Shown here: positions 1 through 9,663 of the stretch, piece after piece
Layout of the letters: every line of letters starts with the position of its first letter
How positions within the stretch are numbered: the first letter of the stretch is position 1
DNA from: Eutrigla gurnardus
Taxonomy: Eukaryota; Chordata; Actinopteri; Perciformes; Triglidae
Direction: 5' to 3'
Assembly: GCA_963514095.1 (NCBI GenBank)
Contig: OY741276.1
Span: 16,062,959-16,126,958 of the forward strand
Length of the DNA stretch: 64,000 nucleotides
The notes under the pieces: generated by a model
Told to the model about the DNA's origin: nothing
Seen by the model: the letters and a program-made list of their open reading frames with translations, nothing else
Database searches by the model: none
Made by a program: the position numbers and the translations under genes

Positions 1-206
1 TATAAGAAAAGCGTGTTTAATAGAGAATTAAATCTTGAATTAAAACAAAATTTGATCTTTTAGTCGATTTACATTATTAAACTTAATTAATTAGAATCAT
101 ATACACTCATATCTATCACCTACATGTAAAATATGATTATTGATATATAATCAATGCAATGTGAATATCTGGACACTTTTAACTACATTACACCTGTAAC
201 ACCCAC

Positions 207-326
207 CTGGAACATGTTGTCATCGTCACTGCTGTTGCCCTTGGATGAACCACCCGGCTTGGAACTCTCTCCGCTCTTTGGTTTCTTGGCTGGTTTCTCT
301 GGGACACTTGACTTCTTTCTCTTTGC
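207..326 (-). CDS. sub1: sub1 coding exon 2
   Basis: 120 nt, 40 codons, phase 0 at both ends. Acceptor TTTTTCTAG, donor GTGGGT. Encodes the Lys-rich segment starting AKRKKSS and ends at DDDNMFQ, the point where the conserved ssDNA-binding domain begins in the family. Confidence 0.93.
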
Positions 327-596
327 CTAGAAAAAGTTGACAAATATATATTGTATATGTATTTTTTTTTATTCTTGTCCTATACACTGTCCTCATCATA
401 GATTGTAAATGTGTGTGTTTTATACTCCAGGACTAACTTGTATAAATCGAGTAGAATAGTAAAGCAGAAATTAGTATCATCAGATTTGGAAATTTTAATT
501 AGAATAGCTGTGAAAGGGAGCACTTGTGCCTCAGGGTACTAAGGCAAAGATTTTATACAATTTATTATTTAGACCCATGTCAAGTTTTTGTGCCAC

Positions 597-656
<60 letters not shown>

Positions 657-984
657 AGTGTATCACACTGTGTGGAACTTGCAATGGTCTGGTCTGGTCT
701 TGATCTCAATACACTCTGATCTTGGTCTTGACTTGGTCTTGGTTTAGTGGTCTTGACTGCGACACTGCCATCTAGCCTCGAAGTGAGCAAAGTGTCTGCT
801 GCCAAACATGGCTATCTCAAAATACACTTTCAGTGCTTCATTTTTAACGGTCACACATAGTCAAAAGTACATGGAAAAAATAAATTGATCAGAAGTTTAT
901 TATTATAGCACAAACCTTGGTCTCCACTTCACTGTCGGAGTCACTTCCAGAACTGGAAGACAGCACTTCCTTTGATTTTGGCAT
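207..984 (-). CDS. sub1: SUB1 (PC4/p15) transcriptional coactivator, 5' part only
   Basis: Two phase-0 exons give the first 63 residues of SUB1, the single-stranded-DNA-binding coactivator of RNA polymerase II that acts in the nucleus. The start MPKSKEVLSSSSGSDSDSEV and the end SSDDDNMFQ of this segment match the vertebrate family closely. What is visible is the disordered N-terminus: a Ser/Asp-rich stretch (residues 8-20) followed by a Lys-rich, VPEKPAKKPKSGE-type stretch. The conserved DNA-binding fold, which starts right after NMFQ, must lie beyond the left edge; 1-200 contains no matching exon. The ATG is chosen from family agreement. The upstream non-coding exon and promoter were not resolved but should lie within about 1.4-1.95 kb. 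Which teleost copy (sub1a or sub1b) cannot be decided. Confidence 0.93.
601..656. repeat. (TCTA)14 microsatellite
   Basis: Fourteen perfect tetranucleotide units inside the intron between sub1 coding exons 1 and 2. Confidence 0.97.
916..984 (-). CDS. sub1: sub1 coding exon 1
   Basis: 69 nt, 23 codons, from ATG (complement of 982-984) to ACCAAG followed by donor GTTTGT. A CTCAG acceptor sits just upstream of the ATG, so the 5' UTR is spliced in from an exon further right. Encodes the acidic/serine-rich N-terminal tail. Confidence 0.93.
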
Positions 985-1419
985 TCTGCTGAGACAGGGA
1001 TCAAATATCAGACCTCAATGTCAGTACAAAACATTAAAAAGATAATTTACAGTGACATATACATGGTCAGGTTACCGCTAAAAAAAGGTAATAGCACTCT
1101 TGTGGCAAATCAAATCACATTTTATGTATGTATTATTACATGTATAAATAGAGTGATTAAAATTTCAGACAGAGAGCCTGGCTAGTATAAATAACTACAT
1201 TGAAAATGCACAATAATTAAAATCGGACAGGAAAAAACAACTGTAAGATGACGTTACAGAAATAAAACGCTTAGTGATCTCGCGGGATCTGGCTGTGACG
1301 TTAACGTGGTTGGTCGCAAATATAACAGAATGAATCCGTTTGACAGAAAAACAACATCTAATATTTGTCATTAACAACTGCAAGCCAAGCCAATGAAGAG
1401 AATAGGTTAAATATGTTTT

Positions 1420-1959
1420 ATCGGCGCACTATTCTTCCACCGAGACGGTTAGAGGAGTCTGAGGATTGTGGGGAAGTGACGCTAGATGACCCGTGTACCG
1501 GTAATTAATTATCTGTGGCGTTACGTCAACTAGCTTATTTAGGGTATAAAGGCTTTTTAGATTCTAGCTGCTATTTCGCCGACATTTCTACGTGTAACTT
1601 CAACCTGCATCACATCTCATCTAACGTTAGCCGTTCGTTAAGTCTTTCACGTAACAAGTCTGTGCTCCCGTAGATACATGAATGGACGTTAGCTAGCCAG
1701 CAAGATAGCATCTAGCTAGCTAACGGCTAGCAGAGCTTCACGCAGCCCATCACGTCGTGTAGCCAAATTAACTTTACTCTCTTTGGCCGGTGGACTAACA
1801 GTGGATATGCAGTAAAACACCAACGGGCTCCTCTGTTATACCAAACATCGTCGCAAAGTACGTAGTCGCACGTGCAAAACTGTTAATGCTTACATGATTG
1901 TGATGTAGTTGAGCGGATAGCTTGACAGGAAGCGGAAGTCTGACTGACGTTCCGGCACG
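1420..1959. promoter_or_regulatory. candidate bidirectional promoter between sub1 and the plus-strand ORF
   Basis: The interval separates the diverging sub1 coding start (984, minus) and the ORF start at 1960 (plus). It holds an ETS-like pair GGAAGCGGAAGT at about 1929-1940 directly before the plus-strand ATG, a TATAAA-like element near 1543 (plus sense), several TAGCTAGC/AACGTTAGC palindromes around 1625-1735, and two CACGTG-type or CACGTC-type sites near 1750-1875. The transcription starts themselves cannot be placed. Confidence 0.5.
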
Positions 1960-2322
1960 ATGGCTGCCTATGCCTGTCCAAAAAAATCATTTTCTAAAAT
2001 GTTTTATCAACAGGCCTATATTGGAAATGTCTTCTGTAATGGCAAAATGCAGACTCCAGATGATAATTCAATGTATATAAATACAATGGAACATAATGCA
2101 ACAAGCCTCTCAGGAACTCTATTGCTTTCAAATATATTTTTTTTCATGTTATTTCTACTGAGACAACACACATGGGCACAACTTATTTTTCTGTCCTCTT
2201 TCGTGTCTTTTGCTTTGGGAAGTAACCTCTTTAAATATGCACGCGACACCTACAACACATTAATTGATTTTGATGAATTTATTAACCCCGTGGACTTTAA
2301 TAGTTCATATGTGTTTCAGTAA
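1960..2322 (+). CDS. unrecognised small two-helix membrane protein (120 aa)
   Basis: I do not recognise this protein. It is an uninterrupted 120-codon ORF whose ATG (CACGATGG, purine at -3 absent but G at +4) lies 20 nt after an ETS-like site and diverges from sub1. Residues about 50-67 (LLLSNIFFFMLFLL) and 73-90 (AQLIFLSSFVSFALGSNLF) are hydrophobic enough to be membrane segments; the N-terminus has two Cys and Lys residues and the C-terminus is acidic (about 95-112). A polyadenylation-type AATAAA lies at 2488-2493, about 165 nt after the stop. The 3' end reads TTTCA/GTAAGA, so the stop could instead be a splice donor and this could be the first exon of a longer gene. Base composition is AT-rich relative to the exons of neighbouring genes. 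It could also be a chance ORF. Confidence 0.4.
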   Translation: MAAYACPKKSFSKMFYQQAYIGNVFCNGKMQTPDDNSMYINTMEHNATSLSGTLLLSNIFFFMLFLLRQHTWAQLIFLSSFVSFALGSNLFKYARDTYNTLIDFDEFINPVDFNSSYVFQ

Positions 2323-2487
2323 GATTTCTACTCACGTGCAACACTTTCTGCACATTCAAAACCCATTTGAACTAATTTTCCACATTATCTGTGTTCTCTG
2401 AGATTTTAAGAATTAAGTCATGTTTCAAGAAAAATAATTTTAATAATACATATATATTAAATTACATATTTTTTTTGATTTAATGAG

Positions 2488-2493
2488 AATAAA
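2488..2493 (+). terminator. candidate polyadenylation signal
   Basis: AATAAA on the plus strand about 165 nt downstream of the stop of the 120-codon ORF; consistent with a compact single-exon transcript. Confidence 0.3.
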
Positions 2494-2716
2494 GTCATAT
2501 TTCAAGAATCGATATACCTGCCTATATTTTGCTGTGCATTCAATCTCTATAACATTGGAAGATCTGAAGGTCTACAGGATTTATTCAGGTCTCATTGGTA
2601 GCTAAAACTGCAGAGCGCCATCAACATACTGCAGTACATCTGCATAATGAAAGAGCTTTTCCACTGCTATTCCACATCAAAAAACACACAGGGAGGTTGA
2701 AGCTAACATGTCATAA

Positions 2717-2788
2717 AGGTTCCACCAAGAGTTGAACTTGAATTACTGGATTCAAAGTCCAAAGTGCTAGCCATTACACCATGGAACC
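2717..2788 (-). tRNA. tRNA-Gln (anticodon TTG)
   Basis: Reading the minus strand, a 72-nt cloverleaf starts GGTTCCATGGTGTAATGG (acceptor strand and A box), has the anticodon loop CTTTGAA with anticodon TTG, a T arm around AGTTCAACT, and the complementary acceptor end GGAACC plus discriminator T. All stems close: acceptor GGTTCCA/TGGAACC, D stem GTGT/GCAC, anticodon stem TTGGA/TCCAG with one T.G pair, T stem with one T.G pair. It is nearly identical to the vertebrate nuclear tRNA-Gln(TTG). No intron. The 3' flank has only TTT rather than a run of four or more T, so termination may be weak. Confidence 0.88.
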
Positions 2789-2793
2789 ACAAC

Positions 2794-3631
2794 AACACTG
2801 GAGGCTAGATGGGTATGGTAGACAGTCTCTCATTGATACCTGGATAAATGAGAGTTTACAAAGGATGTTGGAAATTATGACACAATACATTTTAACACAT
2901 TTTTTAATCAACCACTTAGTGCTAACTTATATTAAGTTTTACTTTTCTGATTTATTTTTTAGCTTGACTAGTTGTATGTCTCTATTGCAGCCCCGATAGA
3001 CTGTGGAGTGAGCCATTGGATTGGGCAATGAAATTTGCTATGATTGAACCCTAAGTGTGTTTCATCGGTTAGCTCCGACTGTGCAGAAGCCTTCAGCGTA
3101 CCTGACTATTGCCAGATCAAGCAGAGTGGAGCCGCTGCATAATCCCACTGTGCCAGAAACTTCACAGGTCCCAATCCAGAAAGAATGCACCATGAGTAAC
3201 GGTTGTAGACCCTCAGACTTAGACCTAAGGACAGTCATCCATCGCCAAAATAAACATGGCAGCCTTCACCAAACATGTGTACCTCCAACATGCCAGTAAT
3301 GACGTGGACAGATGAACAGGAATGGGGGCAGGTAATGAGGTTTAGAAGGGCAGGAATGCATCTGAGCATTAAATAACATCAGGATAAAGGAATTGCTGTC
3401 ATGTATTTCTTGTATTGAGTTGACAGTTGGAACAAATGCAAACTTGTTACAAAGTTGAAATATCAATGCATACAAAACTTTGAATGCTGGGTACGATGTT
3501 TCAATACAAGGTGCTCACATTTTTCACATCTCTCAAATAAATTGTCAATAAAACAGTAATAGCAGAGCAAAACAGTAAAAAAACTAAACAAACTCATACA
3601 AACTTATCTGCACACATCACACACACACACA

Positions 3632-3667
<36 letters not shown>

Positions 3668-3830
3668 CACACACACATCACACACACACACATCGCACAC
3701 ACACATCACACACACACATCACACACACACACACACCAGTGGTTAGATTACAATAGTTTTCTCTAGCAACAGATAAGGTAGCATCCAGTTGTGTTGCCAT
3801 TCAATATTTCTTAATACACTTGGATGTCCC
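2794..3830. other. intergenic stretch and likely 3' region of entrep1
   Basis: No supportable gene. The short ORFs here lack family resemblance. It should contain the entrep1 3' UTR (minus strand); the only clear minus-sense AATAAA near enough is at 2951-2956, about 880 nt after the stop. A compound CA repeat occupies 3611-3737. Confidence 0.5.
3611..3737. repeat. compound (CA)n microsatellite with CATCGCA interruptions
   Basis: About 125 nt of CA dinucleotides broken by ATCAC and ATCGCAC units, in the presumed entrep1 3' UTR or just beyond it. Confidence 0.95.
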
Positions 3831-4127
3831 TCAAAGCACAGTCTCTCTAAAGACTCCAATCAGACTGTGAGGGCGTCCAGGATGTTCCAGGCGTGACCCT
3901 GTCCTTGACCCGGTCCCTGAACCCCCTCTAGAGTCCAACCTCAACCCCACTCTTCTGCGGTTTGCACGATGTTCCAGAGACTCGACAGCAGCACAGGTGA
4001 AGGAGCTGAGGTCACCGCAGCTCTGAAGGTGCAGCAGACCGGGTCTCCTCCTGGGGGGGGCGAGGGAAAGTCTGGGAGTGACTGCCTGCAGGCTGCTGGG
4101 GGGGTTTAGGTGGCCTGGCACCCATCT
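3831..4127 (-). CDS. entrep1: entrep1 exon 11 (stop codon; acceptor choice uncertain)
   Basis: 297 nt, 98 codons and a stop when the acceptor is CTCAG at complement 4128-4130. This frame gives the family C-terminus: RPGLLHLQSCGDLSS, then RPHSLIGVFRETVL. A stronger-looking acceptor TTGGCTTTCAG lies 16 nt upstream (exon end 4143) but puts exon 10 into another frame that stops at 4012 after about 44 residues (VFTDSEMGARPP...). Which acceptor dominates cannot be seen here; the C8 run at 4053-4060 would also join the two frames if it were one base shorter. Confidence 0.8.
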   Translation of the reverse strand, partial: RWVPGHLNPPSSLQAVTPRLSLAPPRRRPGLLHLQSCGDLSSFTCAAVESLEHRANRRRVGLRLDSRGGSGTGSRTGSRLEHPGRPHSLIGVFRETVL

Positions 4128-7100
4128 CTGAGTCAGTGAACACCTGAAAGCCAACAGGAAACAGATATATACTATTTATATCAATGAGGGAAGGCGTAAT
4201 AATGTCAACACAATACAGTGAGTATTTCATATCTTTTATAACTGGTTTGGTGTTTTGATCCTTACCATTTAAAGTGTATTTTGTGAACAATCACATGTCC
4301 GTGTGTCTTTCCCCCCCCCCCATCAAGCAGTCTTGAAATAACCATTAAAGGCCCCAGTACAAGAATAACTTGTTGTATAGTTGAAAATAGTTCCCAACAA
4401 ATGCACTATTTCCTCAAACCCGTGCAACGTCTGATAAAACTATGTTGACCACCTATTACAAGGAACTTATTGAGCCTTTTTTTTTTTACAATGACAGTAT
4501 CTATTGTGCAGTTTATTTAAAGATTGATGTCATCAGTAGAAAACGATGGAAATATACTGTTAGCTTTGGTCTTTTCATGGGATCTGTTGACTATGATGAA
4601 CATGAAAACAAATCCTTTTAGATTATTACAAAGCATATTTCTACATCACCCATTCCCAAAAGGTTAAACTTCCCAACACTGATTTTTGTATCAGTTGTTT
4701 GTATAATGATAAATGTCCCTGTAAGGGCTCCTACCTGTTCTATGTAATTGGCACAGCGTACAGCCTCCTCCATGTGCTCCTGATCCGACTGCAGGACAGT
4801 TCGTATGCTGTCCACCAGCTCCTGGACCTCGGGGGCCAGACCCTGGGCCGCCGGCTGCTCCAGGATTTTCCTGACCAGCTGCTGTGTGTGTCGGTAGCTC
4901 TGGTAGTCCACCATGGAGGAGGGCCGGGGCCGACGGGGTGTCCGGCTGTTGCCCCGTCGTAGTGTGACCGGGGCGCAGGCAGCCAGCGTGGGCTGGGAGG
5001 TCTGGGTGGAGGAATCCGTAGTCTGAGGAGACGGAGCGAGGGGAAGGTCGCTGCTGTTCAGCACTACAACAGACGGCAGAGGGGAAGAAGATGGTTCACG
5101 TTCTCCAACATTCTCCAGTTATCCATGTACAGGTGTATCCAACATATTATCATGTGCAAACAGTGCTTTAGGTGTTTTTAATCACAAGTCTGTGTGTATT
5201 TATACTGTATGAAAAACTGCTCTTACAGCAGGACACCGACAGTATGATCTGATTGGTGCAATTACACACACTATCCACTATTGAAAGTTTATTAAAAGAC
5301 ATTTTTTTAAAGTAGTTTTCATCATTATGTCTTTATTTTTAGTCAGCACTTGCTAACCAACATCAAGATAATTTAAAAGCTAAACAACAGCCATGGAGTT
5401 TTTCCATATCCAGTAAATCCATAAACCCAATGGCCGATTTCCGGTTTCACCGGTTCGGTTCGGTGTACGGGGCTAAACCGGTTTTATTTATGCAAACCAA
5501 TTGAACCGGCATTTGTCCTTATCACAGGTTCTGCCGAGCCAGCCGAGGCCGGCATTACAGAGATCACATTTCAGTTGAGGTGGGAGATGCGTGTTTGTTT
5601 AGATCGACGTTTAGAGGACGTACATGTTACTAGGCGACTCGCCACCGGAGCATTTAACGAAATGAGAACGTAGATCCAAAGAAGATAAAAAGCCGTAAGT
5701 CACTCGTATGAGGCCGCCGTATCAGCAACACGTATATGATTCACAGCAACTTTACCTGCGGCGCCGTATCCGTCTCTATCTCATTCTGCAAAGCCGGAAT
5801 GCTTTGTAAACAGAGACACCTTTGCGACCTTACGCCGCAAAGCAAAGTTATTTATAAACTGTACGATCACGGCATATTTTTGACTCGTGATTATGGCGCA
5901 ATCTTCTGTGTTACAAAACGAATGTATCACTCGGGAGGGTCTGCTATCGGTCGGCAAGTGCGACGCCTAGAGGGAAAGGTCGGTATAACCGGTTCGGTCC
6001 GGTCTTTGGTTTAGTATCAAACTGGTTTGAAAATGTTTAAACCGGCCCAAGCCTAACCCATAGATCAATGGACTACCAGCTATAGTCTACTGAGCGGCCC
6101 TCTTGTGGATTTTAAAGTGGTTGGATGGCGTTAACATCCTCTACTAGTCCACTACAAGTTGTGTGTGTGTCACCAATCATCTCGCACCTCCTGGCGTACC
6201 AACTTCCAAAGATTACAAGGTTCCAGATGTGCAAATCAAAAGCCAACCTTTTGCAAAGAGGTCCATCAACACGGGGTCGCTGTTGGAGCGCTGGATCCTC
6301 GCTTTCCTCCGAAGGGTCAGCGCTGGAGAGGGGGGTTGCTGCTGCTGCTGCTGCTGAGCAGGTGGAGGAGCAGGAGGAGGAGGAGGAGGAGGTGAAGGAG
6401 GCTGGAGCTGGGGCTTGGCTTGTGGAAGGACACCCGGTGATGCAGACACCGTTTGTGGACTCGTGGCTAAGATCGATAACAGACAGATGGAGACACGTGA
6501 TATGAGGAACAAAAGGCATTTCTGACATTAAATCAGAGAACACAGACTAACTTATTTGGGGATTTTGATCAAATTTAGTGCCTTATATATAGATCAGTAG
6601 CCAAGCTACGGTCATATCTGTCAACACTGAGTCAAGGCTTTCTTCACACAGACTCTGATTTAGGCTCAGACCCGGAGGGGGTGAAGTTACACTTTAAGGG
6701 TGTGCCTTAAAAAATAAATGCTTCTACAAATAGAGAGGCAAACTTGCCCCTTCTGGGGGGGACCACCATGGTCTTTATACCCTTATATACAAAACACACT
6801 ACCAGTGTGTCTGATGCACACAGATAAAGGAGAGTGCTTTATAAAGATGTGACGAATGTGACGGCGATCACATGGCTGCGACAAGCAGCTGAAGGTATCA
6901 CTATCCTGAATATGAGGAGTACGGGACGAAACGCCAAGTCAGTACATCATCCAACATGACGTAAAACCTACTAAAGTTTTATGACTATAAATGTTTACTT
7001 CTTACATGTACTAAAGTTCACAGCCAAACTTTACTTTAATCTTGTGAATATTCTTGCAAGGAAAACTTAATTGGATTTTGAAAAGCATGTGACTGCCTTT

Positions 7101-7857
7101 AATATTCTACATACTAGTTTTATATTGCAGGTGAATTATCGCGTAACCAGAAATGTCCTAATAACTGGTAAGTGGCCATCATTAAGTCATTTATAGCAAA
7201 TGGTTTGGCTATAAATAGTGAAAAGACGGTGGTTTTCGATGGGCAATGAACATTTTCCGGTTGGATTGTTAACACAGCATCTTTATCATCGGTGGCCCCA
7301 AATTCAGACAAGGGAAGCAAGCATGCATTTTGCTTTACAGAGTATTCTAGCCAAGGCTGAAACAACATCAACCGCAGCAGCGTCTCCCTGTCTGTATGGA
7401 GAGCAGACCAAGTACTCCTACATCTGTAAGGGGGTGGAGGAGCACTCGGTCCACAGGAACAGGAGTCCTGGTGGATTCTCCGGATCAGAAGAAACCATGA
7501 GAGTGGGAGTCAGGATCAGCAGTTGCTGTCCGGTGTGTGGAAACATGTCCTACCTTGACCAGAGGCTCCCGGCGGAGTCGGGTTCATAGTCAACTCCGTC
7601 AGAGCGACCTCTGTCTCCTGAAATAAACAGGCGTCATCACGCTGGTTTAGTTATATGACCTGGTTCAAAAACTATAGTTGAAATATAACTTCACATCCAG
7701 AATCGGTTAACATCAGCACATTTAAAAAGCTGACCCTGGACGAGGCTGTTTGTTTACTCAACATGATATTCCAGTGTGTCTATTATGCAGAGTCATGGTC
7801 AAGAGCCAGAAGCTCCATTTATAACCATTCAAAAGTAAGCATGCTAAGAAACCGTGT

Positions 7858-7931
<74 letters not shown>

Positions 7932-9599
7932 GATATCTTCCATCTTTCATTACTAAGCTAAGCATTAATAAGGACCCGTTAAAGCCCCCCTAAGACCCCT
8001 TGTGGCGCCAGGCCCAGAGTAGAACTAGAATAGCTGTGTGCACCAGAACTAGAATAACTGCGTATGTGCATGTGACTGGGATTCATGCGCGTGCATGTCC
8101 TGGTCCCCGGCCTGCGAGGGCCCTGCCCTTGACCCCTGAGAATTTAGAAAGATTTATGACATGGTGTGAATGGAGGAAAGGTTTCATTAAACCCTGTTTA
8201 TTCTTATGTTGTGGTTATCATGTGCTGTAGCCCTTCGTTAAGTCTCACAGGCTCACATTTGGTTGGAATAGTGTTCTGTATTAAGCTCTCTTATGTAGAA
8301 AAATACAATGCATCTTTAAATTGCAATATGTTTTCAGGCAAAGCTAAATTCTACATGCTATTAATCAATTTCAAATCTCAGCTGCAACTATTCAACAACA
8401 GACGCTCCATCATTTCCCACACACTCGTGTTCATTGTTTGAAGCTCATAATTGACGTTCAGAGGCAGATAAATAACAACAACATAAACAATGTAGTAGAT
8501 GTAAACAAATTCAAATACATGTTATGTTACATCTCAGAAGTTGCAGCATCCTGGGGAATATTTGTAGAAGTTCCTTCCTGATCTCTGCAAGGTTATTTGT
8601 GTGGTAAACGGACAATTACACTTTACAAAAAGTACACAAAATGTGCATTAATGTGCATTTCTTTATGTGCACGTTTAGATAGAAAAAAGAAGTCTTCATA
8701 AATTTGAATTGAATCTAACCATATGGCAGTACCTCCGGGACCCAATACATGGTGCCCTGAGGTGCCCGGAAGCGTACCTGTGTGACTGCATCGGCCGAGC
8801 TTCCAGCGACGGCCTCATACGGAGGCGGTGGGTCTAACGGACAGAAGACCTCCACCCCTTTGATCCGAGCCCCGTAGATGTGAGGGAGAGGAATCACGCT
8901 GTCCCCGAGGATCCTGAAACAAACCAGTCCAACAACAAACTCGAGAGTGAGAAACCGCGTTCAAGCAAGCGAATGTGACACATCAACAGCAGAGAACATT
9001 GTGTGGCTGTTACCGGCGAGCCAGACGTGGTGTGTACGAGTAGAAGGTGGAGAAGTAGGAGGGAGGAGGGGCCGGGGCCACAAACTCATCCGGGTCGGGG
9101 ACCTGAGCAGGATCCTCCCTTTCTTCTACTGTGGCCCTGAGCTCGTCCTATCACAGAGCAGGGACATGTGACATCACACGCTATTACTTAAGGCAAAATA
9201 GAGTTGAATTTAATACCCATTAGTATGTTAAATTAGTATTAATGCAAATAAGTCCTCAAATAACTATAAGAATTTATTGATGTTTAAAGACACAATAGTA
9301 ATAGACTACACAACAGCAGTTAATATATGAAGGTTAGACCACTTTCACTGTTGATGTAGAGCTAATATTATCCTGCTAGACTATCCAAAAGGTATGAGGT
9401 ATGTTTAGTGGGCCATCAATGGGGCTATTATATTCTATGTTTTAGCCTTAAGCCTAGCCTATCAATCAGATACCACATCACCTTCCACTGGATGTGTAAT
9501 GAGCTTACTGAGCGTAATAAGCTACATTTAGAATGCCAAATCCATATTTCCAGTTATTTTGGTGAGAGTAACTTAAAAGTAATCCAATAGTAGTGTATG

Positions 9600-9663
<64 letters not shown>

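Noticed and set aside
1195..1383. Small minus-strand ORF upstream of sub1 coding exon 1
   Set aside because: Not a SUB1 sequence and no donor that fits; probably 5' intron sequence.
3057..3299. 80-codon plus-strand ORF near the tRNA gene
   Set aside because: No homology that I can see and ordinary intergenic composition.
3611..3737. CRISPR-like alternation of CA runs and ATCGCA spacers
   Set aside because: It is a degenerate CA microsatellite; no unique spacers, and the host is a vertebrate.
6125..6505. 126-codon plus-strand ORF at 6.1-6.5 kb
   Set aside because: Antisense of entrep1 exon 9, open because of the CAG/CCN-rich coding repeat.
7400..7550. Possible extra entrep1 exon after exon 8 (minus strand)
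   Set aside because: Has acceptor-like CTTACAG and some open frame, but no phase-compatible pair joins exon 8 to exon 9 through it, and exon 8 to 9 already splice in frame.
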